Of a stretch of 64,000 nt of DNA, positions 17,201 to 25,731 are shown piece after piece (the stretch's first letter is position 1; every line of letters starts with the position of its first letter). The translations under genes and the position numbers were made by a program. Source of the DNA: a bacterium (GTDB taxonomy: Bacteria > T1Sed10-126); contig PWHN01000083.1 in NCBI GenBank assembly GCA_003554945.1, forward strand, positions 8,030-72,029, read 5' to 3'. Under the pieces are notes generated by a model that ran no database searches, was not told the DNA's origin, and saw only the letters and a list, made by a program, of their open reading frames with translations.

Positions 17201-18548
17201 CGGCAATTTCTTCCATCTCGACGTTTAAGGTTTCAAACGCCGACTCTTCCAGGAAGGAACCTGTCCCCGCGGCACAGGCCTCATTCATCGCATAGTCGGT
17301 GGGCACACCGTTAACCAGGTAGGTATATTTGGCGTCCTGACCGCCAATTTCAAAAATAGTGTCTACTTCCTCGTCAAAATAAACCGATGCCTGGGCATGA
17401 GCTATAATTTCATTGATTACTGAATCAGTTAAGGCATGCAAACCGACAATGTTACGACCCGAACCTGTAACCCCCAACCCAATAATCTTAATTTCCACCT
17501 CTCCCAGTTGATCATCGATACGGGAATAACACTCACGCGCGGCTGTCACTGGGTCCCCCTCGGTGCGGAGATATATAGAAGCCAGCAGATTGTTGTCCGA
17601 CTCCCGTATCAGAACTGCTTTTGTCGTCGTCGAGCCGACATCAATCCCCAGCAGACAGCGGTCTCCCGGTTTTGGCTGAGAACGTTCAATCTCGTGAAAC
17701 TCCACTTTGTCCCGGTATTCGGCCAGCGGTTTCATAAAATCAAATGAGCTCCGGTTTTCCACAAACAATTCTGATTTCTCCAATTCTCCGCCATTTTCAA
17801 GCGCCCAGACAGCAGCCCCCAGTGCTTCAAAATATACTGCCTCATCAGGAACCTGAAGTTCATCCACCCGGCTGCCCAGCTCTTCAAGCATAACTTTATT
17901 GCGAGCCGTCCCGCCGACCAGCATCACCCGGCTGGCGCTGCATTTGCTCAACTGTTCGCTTATCCGCTTGACCATCATCTCGCTCAAACCGGCCACTATC
18001 CGCCCCTTGTCCTCCCCCTTGTTGAGGGCATGCGTACAGTCACTCTTACAGAATACGGAGCAGCGGCCGGAAACCTCGTAGGGATCATCCAGTTGCGCTA
18101 TTTCTTCAGTTTCCTCCGGTTCAACCCCCATACGTTTTAACTGCTGGAAATAAAACTCGCCTGTCCCCGAAGCACACTTATTGCCCGTATAAACATCAAT
18201 TATATTGCCCTCGTCGTTTAACTCATAAACCATGAAGGTCTCGCCACCGGCGGAGACTATAGCTTCTAAGTCATTGCTGCCGTTGTTTGTCTGAGAGTAG
18301 GCGATTTCAGTGGCCTTCGGCTCGGCCAGGGTGGGTAAATCAACAAGTTCTTTAAATTTCCTGCCGGTTACGGCAAATTTGTCGGCCTGGTTAAATTTTT
18401 CACTGCCAAGCACCTCTCGCAGCGTCTCGCGAACATCCCCCTCGTGCGCCTTGACTAACTTTTCCTTAACGCTCAACTTACCCTCGGTCTTCTCGAGCTT
18501 CACTGCTTTTATATTTGAAGCGCCCATACAAACTCCAACAGTTTCCAT
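14223..18548 (-). CDS. Giant acyl-CoA dehydratase activator-related protein (two ASKHA ATPases + DUF2229 + HgdB-like part)
   Basis: A 1441-residue fusion protein. Residues 1-260 form a first BadF/BcrA-type ATPase (MGASNIKAVKLEKTEG; GNKCASGTGEF; GGTARN). Residues about 298-560 form a second, better conserved one (LLGIDVGSTTTKAVLI; FEIGGQDAKY; NEACAAGTGSFLEES; GGVCYNRAV). A cysteine-rich stretch (CCGGAEDCDRKC) follows near 590-625, then the DUF2229 part (GYKIGINRSLSVNTLLP) and a C-terminal region resembling 2-hydroxyglutaryl-CoA dehydratase subunits (LGPFGCMPHRL). Such proteins are related to activators that inject an electron into 2-hydroxyacyl-CoA dehydratases or benzoyl-CoA reductases using ATP. 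The exact role of the giant form is unknown. No dehydratase is in the window. Confidence 0.9.
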   Translation of the reverse strand: METVGVCMGASNIKAVKLEKTEGKLSVKEKLVKAHEGDVRETLREVLGSEKFNQADKFAVTGRKFKELVDLPTLAEPKATEIAYSQTNNGSNDLEAIVSAGGETFMVYELNDEGNIIDVYTGNKCASGTGEFYFQQLKRMGVEPEETEEIAQLDDPYEVSGRCSVFCKSDCTHALNKGEDKGRIVAGLSEMMVKRISEQLSKCSASRVMLVGGTARNKVMLEELGSRVDELQVPDEAVYFEALGAAVWALENGGELEKSELFVENRSSFDFMKPLAEYRDKVEFHEIERSQPKPGDRCLLGIDVGSTTTKAVLIRESDNNLLASIYLRTEGDPVTAARECYSRIDDQLGEVEIKIIGLGVTGSGRNIVGLHALTDSVINEIIAHAQASVYFDEEVDTIFEIGGQDAKYTYLVNGVPTDYAMNEACAAGTGSFLEESAFETLNVEMEEIADYALEGRRPPNFSDQCSAFISSDIKTAIQEGISVEDICAGLVYSVCRNYTNRVKESRPVGKKVFMQGGVCYNRAVPMAMAALTGKDIIVPPEPGLMGAYGVALVVKENISLGLTEEEEFDLAELAERQVQYHEPFVCCGGAEDCDRKCEINLLEISGKKYPFGGICNKYYNHGEDEDFDVRELDLVRRREELVFDDYFSQPREAAGGYKIGINRSLSVNTLLPMFSRFFAELGHEVVLPEEPTEEGKQRPAAAFCYPVEISHGFIDDLLKNHETDYIFLPQVKGMPVADDQDRASLCPLSQGEPYYLKSIWSELEGDHVFNPVLDLQEGFEAAEEEFMQVGQELGHGKAEIKEAFRAAVQSQEEFRRTCREIGRETLKKLEQRSDERAIVIFGRAYNALTSVANMGIPHKFASRGELVMPFDMLPLEEKETDEQMYWALGQQIMRGARLVSEHPQLFGTFITNFSCGPDSFLISYFRRISGRKPTLTLELDSHTADAGIDTRVEAFLDVIASYRKLDEEAVKQGRSSFQPARIEQQNGELEVIDSSGKSYPLDDDRVELLIPSMGRTITRAFAAALRYCGFSARVCDPPGKAELKSGKANCTGKECLPLQLTLGSLVNHIEADHEPGKILVYFMPSSGGPCRFGQYNVFMRNFIKDNEIKDVALLSLSDEDNYAGLGTKFTVRAWQAVVTGDVLSDIYSSLRALAVDKKGAMEEFEEMREEIFETLASGSWFAVRRKLKQIAERLSRIELKQSPTEAPRVGLVGEIYVRSDEFSRRYLVRRLADRGIVTRVSPAHEWLYYIDYLLQEGIDPISPSWITRMKNKLTLAVKKYFENDIKSILAGTGLTENHPVDVSEIVEATGDKFSDQLTGEAVLSIGAAIEEIVDRVDGVVALGPFGCMPHRLSESVLSESLAEQKLETVPEDHPAQEVYDELSLMPFLAIETDGNVFSQEVESRLEVFCLQVKRLCRYRQNGDGVEPLSYADDLDYSLSCD

Positions 18549-18581
18549 TCTATCCCTACCTTTTCGTTTATCGACTGTCAG

Positions 18582-18691
18582 AACCTACTGAAGTCCCCAT
18601 CTTTTCTTCCGAACACTCAAGGCGTTGAGTCCCCGGTGAAAATACAAACCTCACCCTCTCCCTCCAGGGAAAAGGGGAGCGCCGGTAGGTT
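18582..18691. repeat. Short element with AACCTAC/GTAGGTT ends
   Basis: AACCTAC (18582-18588) and GTAGGTT (18685-18691) are inverted, and the inside carries CACTCAAGGCGTTGAGT and CCTCTCCCTCCAGGG, the core of the other small elements here. No target duplication could be seen. It fills the gap between the activator gene and the ankyrin gene. Confidence 0.4.
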
Positions 18692-18710
18692 TTGATCTAC
18701 TGTAGATTAC

Positions 18711-19802
18711 TCAGTTTTGCTCTGCTTGTTCCAGTAGTCGCACCACTTCACTGTAATCAAAATAATCGGCAAGGTGTCTTGCCATCCAACCCTCCCGGGT
18801 TCTAATTGTCGGATCAGCACCCTGGCGCAACAACTCCTCGACTGCCGCTACCTCGCCCTCATAAGCGGCAATATGCAGCGGCGTTCGTGCTTCAAATATA
18901 TAGCCGTCCAGACCGGTCCCACCGATCACATCAACATCTGCTCCAGCCTCAGCAAGCTCTCTAATAGAACTGCGCTCACCCCGCCAGGCAGCTATATGTG
19001 TCGGCGTCCAGTCATCTATCGTCCGCGCCGACGGATCTGCTCCCAGCTCAAGCAATATCCTCACCGTCCCTGGATCTTCCCGATAAACCGCCAGATGAAG
19101 CAAGGTCCCGCCTTTTAGTATTCCCGCTTCCTCTACATCGAGTATTTCTTCATCAACGGCCGCTCCTGCGTCAACCAGGCGAGACGCCACTTCTTCACGC
19201 CGTTCCTCCAGTGCAATAAACAGCGGCGTTCGCCCCGCCCGGTCCGCAGCATCTACCTTTGCTTCATGCCTTAAGAAAAGCTCAACCAAATCCATCGAGC
19301 CGGCCGCTGACGCCAGGTGTAGGGGGGTCTGCTCGTTTGCATCGACAGCGTTCACATCAGCCCCGTTTTCAAGCAAAAGATTCGCTGCGACTTCTGCTTG
19401 ATTTTTCACCGCCAGGTGGAGGGGAGTAAATCCAGCCTCGTCTTTTTTGTCCGGCTCAAGCCCACATAAAAACCCTTTACGCAACAGTGATAAATTTTCA
19501 TTGGCTGCACCGTAATGCAAAAGCGAACCGCCGTTTTCCTCGTGATTGATTATGCCGGACCGCAGATAGAGATGAATAAAATTTTCGTTTTTTTCCTCAA
19601 GAACAGCTTCAAAAGCAGCGAAAGCACCCGTCTCCGGCGGCGCGGGCACATTATGTTCTTCAAAAACTTTTCGGGCAGAAACTCTTACAGATTCGGGAGG
19701 TGTACAGAGATGAGAAACAGAACCGGGCTCAGCTTCAGGCCTCCTCGCAAAGCAGCCGGGCAACAATAAAAACCCAATAAACAGCAGTATCAGAGCTTTC
19801 AA
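18711..19802 (-). CDS. Ankyrin-repeat lipoprotein
   Basis: A 363-residue protein with a lipoprotein signal (MKALILLFIGFLLLPGC; lipobox LPGC, Cys17), then a linker and about seven ankyrin repeats from residue 85 on, for example GFTPLHLAVKNQAEVAANLL and QTPLHLASAAGSMDLVELF. Ankyrin repeats bind proteins; the lipid anchor places this one on the outside of the inner membrane or on the outer membrane. It stands alone between repeat-rich gaps. Partner and function are unknown. Confidence 0.85.
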   Translation of the reverse strand: MKALILLFIGFLLLPGCFARRPEAEPGSVSHLCTPPESVRVSARKVFEEHNVPAPPETGAFAAFEAVLEEKNENFIHLYLRSGIINHEENGGSLLHYGAANENLSLLRKGFLCGLEPDKKDEAGFTPLHLAVKNQAEVAANLLLENGADVNAVDANEQTPLHLASAAGSMDLVELFLRHEAKVDAADRAGRTPLFIALEERREEVASRLVDAGAAVDEEILDVEEAGILKGGTLLHLAVYREDPGTVRILLELGADPSARTIDDWTPTHIAAWRGERSSIRELAEAGADVDVIGGTGLDGYIFEARTPLHIAAYEGEVAAVEELLRQGADPTIRTREGWMARHLADYFDYSEVVRLLEQAEQN

Positions 19803-19904
19803 ATCATAATCGCCATCCTTATCATTTGGCTTATCTGCTTATTTTATAATACCACGAATCAATGAATTTGACCAACACATATACACCATTAACAAAACCT
19901 ACCA

Positions 19905-20143
19905 CCGTCCTTTCGGGCGTCCCCCGGACTTGAGCCGGGTATCAACCGGGCAATCAGAACTATCGATCGTCATTGCCCAACTTGATTAGGCAATCCAGTG
20001 ACTTTGATCTCAGATTGTCATTACCCGGCTTGACCGGGTAATCCAGTGGAAGTTCGGTAATCGGTAATCAGCAATCGGTAACATCGTAAGATCAAATTCA
20101 ACGCCGCTGGATTCCCGCTTGCGCGGGAATGACAACCAGAAGC
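19905..20143. repeat. Run of REP-like palindromes in the gap before clpB
   Basis: At least two clear units are present: GTCATTACCCGG...CCGGGTAAT (20017-20044) and GATTCCCGC...GCGGGAATGAC (20109-20132). Degenerate units lie at 19905-20000. They belong to the family seen at 8056. The 377-bp gap (19803-20179) holds no gene that I can support. Confidence 0.7.
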
Positions 20144-20179
20144 AGTCACATTTTCTACTGTGACTAAGCATTTACACCA

Positions 20180-22798
20180 TCAATCAACCGTGGAAAAAAT
20201 AAACCCGTCGGTGCCGTGATCCACCTTCACAACGGTTCCGTCTCTCACCTCGCCTTCAAGCACTTTCAGTGCCAGCGGATCAATGATCTCGTTCTGAATT
20301 ACACGCTGCAAAGGACGGGCACCGTAAACCGGATCGTAACCCGCCTCAGCCAGGGCGCTGCGGGCGCGATCTGTCAATTGCAGATCCAGGTCCTTCTCTT
20401 CCAGCCGGGGTAGCAGCCGGCGCAACTGTATATCGACAATCTCGCGCAGATTTTCCTCGCTGAGACTGTGGAAAATAATAGTGTCGTCAATTCGGTTAAG
20501 AAACTCAGGCCTAAACTGCTGGCGTAAGTTTTCCATCACCTTCTGCTTCATCTCTTCATACTCCGGACTATTCTCGTCCATATCCGGATTTTTCTCAAAA
20601 GCCTCCTGGATGTGGTGGCTGCCGACATTGGAAGTCATTATCAACACGGTGTTGGTAAAATTAACTGTCCGTCCCTGGCCGTCTGTCATTCGACCGTCGT
20701 CCAGTATCTGCAGCATCGCGTTAAATATATCGCGGTGGGCCTTCTCTATTTCATCAAAAAGTATCACTGAGTAAGGATTACGCCGCACCTGCTCAGTTAA
20801 ATAACCGCCCTCCTCGTATCCAACGTATCCGGGCGGGGCACCAATAAAACGGGCCACTGAGTGTTTTTCCATGAACTCTGACATATCCACACGAATCATG
20901 TTATCCTCATCGTCAAATAAAAATTCTGCCAGGCTTCGGGCCAGTTCGGTTTTACCGACACCGGTCGGTCCCATGAATATGAAAGAACCTATCGGCTGAT
21001 TCGGGTCCTGCAGTCCCGAACGCGCCCGCCGCACAGCATCCGAAACGGCCTTAACCGCCTCTTCCTGGCCTACAACCCTCTGACGCAAATTATCCTCCAT
21101 CTTTAACAATTTCTCACGCTCGGTCTCCAACAGGCGATGTACAGGTATTCCAGTCCAGCGGGAGACAATCTCCCCAATATCGTCTTCAGTAACCTCCTCT
21201 TTCAACATTCTCCTCCCCTCCTGCAGCTCATTTAACCTTTTTTCAGCCTCCTCCAACTCTTTTCTGAGTTCCGGCAAACGACCGTATTCCAGCTCGCTGG
21301 CCTCCTCAAGATTTCCAGCCCGCTGCGCCTGCTGCTGGCGCAGTTTAGTCTTTTCAATTTTTTCATCAAGCTCACGAATACGATCTAAAATTTCTTTTTC
21401 GTGCTCCCACTTGCTGCGCAGCTCATCACGCTGCTCCTCCAGGTCGGCCAGCTCTTTTCTGACCTTTTCCAATCGCTCTTCTGACTCTTTGTCCGACTCC
21501 TTGGAGAGCGCTTCCTTTTCCATCTGCAGCTGTGTAATTTCACGCTCAATCGCGTCAATTTCGTTAGGCTTGCTGTCCATCTCAATCCGCAGACCCGAGG
21601 CCGCCTCGTCAATCAGGTCGATCGCCTTATCGGGTAGGAAGCGGTCGCTGATATACCGGTCCGAAAGTTTCGCAGCGGCAACCAGCGCCGCGTCCTGTAT
21701 TCGCACACCGTGATGAACCTCGTAGCGCTCGGCCAGGCCACGAAGTATAGAAACCGTATCCTCAACACCAGGTTCCTCAATCTTGACCTGCTGAAAACGG
21801 CGCTCCAGGGCAGCGTCCTTCTCGATATGTTTCTTGTATTCGTCAAGAGTGGTCGCCCCAATCGCCCGCAACTCTCCGCGCGCCAGCGGCGGTTTAAGCA
21901 TGTTGGAAGCATCAACCGCCCCCTCGGCCGCTCCGGCCCCCACCACGGTGTGTAGCTCATCAATAAAGAGCAATATCTCCCCTTCGGACTCCGTCACCTC
22001 TTTCATAAAAGCTTTCAGCCGATCTTCAAACTCTCCCCGGTATTTGGCACCGGCGACCATGGCGCTGATATCCATCTGAATTAAACGCTTGTTGTCCAAT
22101 CCTTTTGGAACATCGCCGGCCACAATCCTGCGGGCCAGCCCTTCAACTATCGCCGTCTTACCAACCCCGGGTTCACCGATTAAAACCGGATTGTTCTTGG
22201 TCCGCCGGCTTAGTATCTGCATCAGTCGACGAATTTCCTCGTCACGACCAATTACCGGATCAAGCTCCTCCCGCCGGGCCTGCTCCGTCAAATCACGTCC
22301 ATATTTCTCGAGACTTTCGTATTTTTCCTCCGGATTCTGATCAGTCACCCGCTGACTGCCCCGGATCTCTTTCAATGTTCTCAATACCGCCTCGTGGGTT
22401 ACGCCCGCTTTGCGCAGCAGTGGCGACATATCCGAGTCATCAGACTGTAAAATGGCAAGCAGCAGGTGCTCCGTGCTTATGTATTCATCGCCCAGCTCTT
22501 GAGCTTCCTCTCGCGCTCCGTCAAAAATAAGCTTTAGCTGACGAGAGAGGTAAACTTCACTACTAACTTGCCCGGATACCTGCGGACGGCTGTCCAATTT
22601 TTTCTGAACTTCACGACGCACCTGTCCCTCCGGCACTCCCATGCGCTGGAATAACGACGGAATCACACCGTCTTCCTGCTCAAGTAACGCCAGTAGCAGA
22701 TGAGATTCCGTTATCTCAGAGTGCTTGTATTCGGTCGCTTTCTCCTGCGCTTCACGCATTGCTTCCTGAGCTTTCGTAGTGAACCTGTCAAATTGCAT
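20180..22798 (-). CDS. clpB: ATP-dependent disaggregase ClpB
   Basis: An 872-residue AAA+ chaperone that, with DnaK, pulls proteins out of aggregates. The N-terminal double Clp repeat (1-145) begins [18 protein letters not shown]. First ATPase: [15 protein letters not shown] near 205 and [13 protein letters not shown] near 280. A long coiled-coil middle domain spans about 410-530, which separates ClpB from ClpA/ClpC. Second ATPase: [15 protein letters not shown] near 610 and [10 protein letters not shown]. Full length, with no frameshift. I found no CIRCE or CtsR-type operator upstream. Confidence 0.97.
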   Translation of the reverse strand: MQFDRFTTKAQEAMREAQEKATEYKHSEITESHLLLALLEQEDGVIPSLFQRMGVPEGQVRREVQKKLDSRPQVSGQVSSEVYLSRQLKLIFDGAREEAQELGDEYISTEHLLLAILQSDDSDMSPLLRKAGVTHEAVLRTLKEIRGSQRVTDQNPEEKYESLEKYGRDLTEQARREELDPVIGRDEEIRRLMQILSRRTKNNPVLIGEPGVGKTAIVEGLARRIVAGDVPKGLDNKRLIQMDISAMVAGAKYRGEFEDRLKAFMKEVTESEGEILLFIDELHTVVGAGAAEGAVDASNMLKPPLARGELRAIGATTLDEYKKHIEKDAALERRFQQVKIEEPGVEDTVSILRGLAERYEVHHGVRIQDAALVAAAKLSDRYISDRFLPDKAIDLIDEAASGLRIEMDSKPNEIDAIEREITQLQMEKEALSKESDKESEERLEKVRKELADLEEQRDELRSKWEHEKEILDRIRELDEKIEKTKLRQQQAQRAGNLEEASELEYGRLPELRKELEEAEKRLNELQEGRRMLKEEVTEDDIGEIVSRWTGIPVHRLLETEREKLLKMEDNLRQRVVGQEEAVKAVSDAVRRARSGLQDPNQPIGSFIFMGPTGVGKTELARSLAEFLFDDEDNMIRVDMSEFMEKHSVARFIGAPPGYVGYEEGGYLTEQVRRNPYSVILFDEIEKAHRDIFNAMLQILDDGRMTDGQGRTVNFTNTVLIMTSNVGSHHIQEAFEKNPDMDENSPEYEEMKQKVMENLRQQFRPEFLNRIDDTIIFHSLSEENLREIVDIQLRRLLPRLEEKDLDLQLTDRARSALAEAGYDPVYGARPLQRVIQNEIIDPLALKVLEGEVRDGTVVKVDHGTDGFIFSTVD

Positions 22799-23080
22799 TG
22801 TTGAACCTCCGTTTTGAGAATAAAATTAAACACCCTTATCACAACCGCTAATAGCAGACAATTATTCCAGATAATAATTTTCCGGCCCTCTCTCCTCACT
22901 CCCTGCACCACGCTCCCCTCGGCCGACAATTTCCCCCGACCACACGACCTTCTTAATTTTCACGCCGACTTGTATATAATTATGGTCGGAGACAATAATT
23001 TTTTCAATCACTGGACTAAGAATATACTTTGAAACTTAATTTTTGTATAAAAATCAATACTTAGAACGGGTGGTGTAGTT

Positions 23081-23302
23081 ATGAAGAACTTTACTATTGG
23101 TCAGGGCGATGACGAATTTTCATTTCAGGGCAAAAAACTGGATGAAAAAATTCTGGGCACAGGACCGGAGGATACTAAAAAAATTGCCTATTTTGAAACT
23201 CTCGACGGCCGGTTCCTCAAACATGTAATCCACGGGATTAACAAGCCTGAGAACGAGCAGGAACACGAAATCCAGGAGGTTAGCAGCTTCGAGGTCCCTT
23301 GA
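23081..23302 (+). CDS. Small uncharacterised protein (73 aa)
   Basis: Not recognised. It starts MKNFTIGQGDDEFSFQG and ends EVSSFEVP; it is charged and without membrane segment or cysteine. The ATG is preceded by GGTGGTG. It is divergent from clpB (282-bp gap) and co-oriented with the BON-like gene 240 bp further on. Codon use looks normal, which supports a real gene. Confidence 0.5.
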   Translation: MKNFTIGQGDDEFSFQGKKLDEKILGTGPEDTKKIAYFETLDGRFLKHVIHGINKPENEQEHEIQEVSSFEVP

Positions 23303-23365
23303 CCTTGGAGGAGGAATAATCTTATGCTCCAATCTGTTTGATTGTGCGGATTGACAAGCTTTTTA

Positions 23366-23467
23366 TTTGACAATCGCGTGCAAGTTTAATATTTTATACT
23401 CCACGCCAGCAAAAAATATTGAGTTTTTTGCTTGATCAGGATGATACTTTTACTGGTTCATCCTGAT
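23366..23467 (+). promoter_or_regulatory. Promoter and two-hairpin leader of the BON-like gene
   Basis: TTGACA near 23368 with a 17-nt spacer to TATTTT is a plausible sigma-A promoter. Two perfect hairpins follow: GCAAAAAA/TTTTTTGC (23409-23416 with 23424-23431) and ATCAGGATGA/TCATCCTGAT (23435-23444 with 23458-23467). They end about 75 nt before the start codon. A regulatory leader is inferred. Confidence 0.4.
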
Positions 23468-23543
23468 TGCAGGCACCTGTTATCCGCCTGACGGCCGGAC
23501 GGAAGTTAAATAATTCTGCTTATTATTTTGAGGAGGAATCTTA

Positions 23544-23882
23544 ATGATTGATTTAAGCGAAATGTCCGACGAAGAATTATACGACCACATCATAGACGAA
23601 ATTGAAACTGCTCTGGAAATTGATACTGGCAGCCTGGAAATAGACGTTGAGGACGGTTTTGTCTCGATCTGGGGCTCGGTTTCAAGCATCGAAATAAGTG
23701 AAGAGCTGGAACGGTTGCTTTTTGACGGCCTGGGCATAGAAGACGTTGACTTTGACGTCGTAATAGACGAAGGAATTCAACGTCCCCCCGAAGAAATAGA
23801 TGAGAACGTCCACTCGCGGGAAGATTTAGATCTCGGCGGCGGTGAATTCGACGACTTTTCAAACCCACGTCACCAGATTTGA
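23544..23882 (+). CDS. Small acidic BON-domain-like protein
   Basis: A 112-residue very acidic protein. Residues 8-75 (DEELYDHIIDEIETALEI ... VEDGFVSIWGSVSSIEIS) have the helix plus beta-strand pattern and the GxVxIxGxV-like block of BON domains, which usually bind lipids or sit in osmotically induced proteins. No signal peptide, so it is probably cytoplasmic. The ribosome binding site is strong (TTGAGGAGG). The C-terminal 35 residues look disordered. Assignment is by pattern only. Confidence 0.55.
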   Translation: MIDLSEMSDEELYDHIIDEIETALEIDTGSLEIDVEDGFVSIWGSVSSIEISEELERLLFDGLGIEDVDFDVVIDEGIQRPPEEIDENVHSREDLDLGGGEFDDFSNPRHQI

Positions 23883-24016
23883 TCTGCCTCCATCGCTCTC
23901 CACTCATAATTACATTTTTAACAGTTATCTTTGACATTTTCACCTGACTCACTTCATCTCATGATCTTCATACATTTTTCGTCTTCACTCGCACGTCTTC
24001 TCGGACCACGATCCGC

Positions 24017-24304
24017 AAAACACCAGCTTAAAGCTCAAAGCCAAAAGCTGAAAGCTAACCCGGCCTATGCATGAACCTTATGCATAGGCCGCCCAAAGGG
24101 CCGCCCATTCGTAAAATGGGCGGGGTTAACCCAGCCGTTTACAGAACAACTGGTAAGCTACCGTCTGTGAAGAAAATAACTGCAATAGTAATATTTTGTT
24201 TAATACCCAACAAGAAGCCTATAAACGGCTGTCCTTCGGACGGATAATTCACGATAGTTGTGCTGTCGTGAATTATCAGGGCTAATTCAAATTCATTAAG
24301 TGCT
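24017..24304 (+). repeat. Multi-hairpin dispersed element, copy 1
   Basis: A 288-bp non-coding element almost identical to the reverse complement of 31974-32246. It contains hairpins 24062-24090 (GGCCTATGCAT...), 24102-24122 (CGCCCATT/AATGGGCG), a long-range stem CAGCCGTTTA (24132-24141) with TAAACGGCTG (24222-24231), GTCCTTCGGAC, and ATAATTCACGA/TCGTGAATTAT (24244-24276). Copy 1 has a small insertion near 24093-24104 relative to copy 2. The spacing of nested stems looks like a folded RNA or single-strand DNA. It makes up the middle of the 775-bp gap between the BON-like gene and the gene at 24658. Confidence 0.85.
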
Positions 24305-24427
24305 GATAATATTGTTCATGTTCTTGATCTTGATTTTGCTCTTAACTTCCCTAACGTCATTGCGGGCTTGACCCGCAATCCATTTTGAACTTGAACTTGA
24401 TTTTCGCCCTATCGCAAGCTCGCCCCA

Positions 24428-24497
24428 TCGCTCCTCGCAACTACACTTTCCAACTTTCCCACTTTCACACTTTCCCACTTTCACACTTTCCCACTTT
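24428..24497. repeat. Octamer tandem repeat (CCCACTTT/CACACTTT)
   Basis: Tandem 8-nt units alternating as a 16-nt period. The same family occurs at 29727-29800 (reverse orientation) and on both sides of tRNA-Leu (60685-60733, 60825-60882). A REP-like hairpin lies just before it (24358-24383). Confidence 0.75.
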
Positions 24498-24572
24498 ATT
24501 CTATCCAAAACTCACCGTTTCAGCAATTCTCACGCCTCCTCAAAAAAACATTAAATTTTTTCACAAATTAAC

Positions 24573-24600
24573 TAAAGTCCCTATTTTTGGGGGTCGATAA
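24573..24600 (+). promoter_or_regulatory. Sigma-28/SigD-like promoter of the gene at 24658
   Basis: TAAA (24573-24576), 16 nt, GTCGATAA (24593-24600). The flagellar sigma factor consensus is TAAA-N14-16-GCCGATA(A/T); here one position of the -10 differs. It ends 57 nt before the start codon. A matching promoter stands before fliD (54927-54953). Confidence 0.55.
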
Positions 24601-24657
24601 TAAGTAATAGGTCAGGGATGAATGCTTCAAAATTTCGTTTCAAGGAGGAGACGAGTC

Positions 24658-25512
24658 ATGATTACCCCACCAGGACTATCTCACGTCAACTCGACTGTTC
24701 CCTTTAGTAGTAAGAACAACAGCTTACCCAACGCTCAAGGCAGGTCCAACCCACCCGGTAGAGCCAAAAGTAATACGCTGCCAAATAATTCTTCTCGATC
24801 TTTGCTCGGCAGTCGCGATATACAACAGTTAAGTATTGCTCAACGGGCCGAGATGCTGCTCAACGTCGACCACAGTTTCCACGGCGTTATAACTACTGAG
24901 GACGGCGATCGGCTTGAGTTCAGCAGCCAGCTCTCTTTCGAACTTTCCCACCGGGAGGAGTTCGAACTTCTCGCCCGCGAGAGCCAGAAATCGATTGAGC
25001 GCGCCTACGGACTGCGGGAACCGGAAAATAACGAAGAAACAGAGAAAAACGGCCTCAGTGGTGCGCAAAGACTGGACGCTATGGTGCCTGAATTTGCCAA
25101 CTCGGAAAACACCTCACAGCGGATATTCGATTTTGCCCGCTCCATGCTGCCTTTTTTCCTTGCCTCTGCCGACCGAAACGGTAACAATGAGTTGACGGAG
25201 GAAAACCTTGAGGAATTTATGGAGATGATGCGGGACGCAATTGACGAAGGCTTCCGCCAGGCTCGCGATATGATCCAGGGTCTTGCCCTGATGAACGAAG
25301 ACCTGGGAGGGTTGATTGATCTCACATACGATAAAGTCCAGGAAAAGCTGGATAACTTTGAGGCCGAAACACGGGAAGAGATTCAAAATAACGGTCAGCA
25401 ACCCGAGGCGGAACAACAGCTCGGCGGCCGGCCCGTTGGAGCTCAAATCACTTCCAGCTACCAGATGAACTTCAGCTACGAGGCAGGAACAAACATCGAA
25501 TACGCCGCCTGA
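24658..25512 (+). CDS. Uncharacterised protein, DUF5610-like, probably flagellar-regulon member
   Basis: A 284-residue protein. I chose ATG 24658, with AAGGAGGAG eight bases upstream, over an earlier ATG at 24622. Residues 1-60 are low-complexity and Ser/Asn-rich. Residues about 70-110 are beta-rich (HGVITTEDGDRLEFSSQLS), and 130-250 are helical (SQRIFDFARSMLPFF, then an EF-hand-like loop DRNGNNELTEEN, then GFRQARDMIQGLA). The helical part resembles the DUF5610 pattern as I remember it. There is no signal peptide. The sigma-28-like promoter suggests co-expression with late flagellar genes. Function unknown. Confidence 0.6.
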   Translation: MITPPGLSHVNSTVPFSSKNNSLPNAQGRSNPPGRAKSNTLPNNSSRSLLGSRDIQQLSIAQRAEMLLNVDHSFHGVITTEDGDRLEFSSQLSFELSHREEFELLARESQKSIERAYGLREPENNEETEKNGLSGAQRLDAMVPEFANSENTSQRIFDFARSMLPFFLASADRNGNNELTEENLEEFMEMMRDAIDEGFRQARDMIQGLALMNEDLGGLIDLTYDKVQEKLDNFEAETREEIQNNGQQPEAEQQLGGRPVGAQITSSYQMNFSYEAGTNIEYAA

Positions 25513-25513
25513 T

Positions 25514-25679
25514 TACAGCCTCTCCGAAAAGTCCCCTCTCCCCTGGAGGGAGAGGGCTAGGGTGAGGGGGATAAAACGTCACAACCGTTGTTCGGCCTCT
25601 ACGAGGCCTCTTCACCCCCACCTTAATCCTCCCCCCCTCAAGGGGGAGGAGATGTTTAACCCTTTTCGAAGAGGGTCTA
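25514..25679. mobile_element. MITE-like element after the DUF5610-like gene
   Basis: Inverted ends CTCTCCGAAAAG (25520-25531) and CTTTTCGAAGAG (25662-25673), with 11 of 12 positions matching. Direct repeats ATTACAGCCT stand at 25512-25521 and 25680-25689; the left one overlaps the inverted end, so the exact boundary is unclear. The inside shares 25555-25673 with the repeat at 2586-2789. The element explains short spurious reading frames here; no gene is present. Confidence 0.6.
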
Positions 25680-25731
25680 ATTACAGCCTGCGCTCATCTG
25701 CATTTAAACAGCACAATACCGCTGCGGCAAA

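Noticed and set aside
24428-24497. Regular repeat that could be mistaken for a CRISPR array
   Set aside because: The units are 8 or 16 nt with no unique spacers and no cas genes are nearby.
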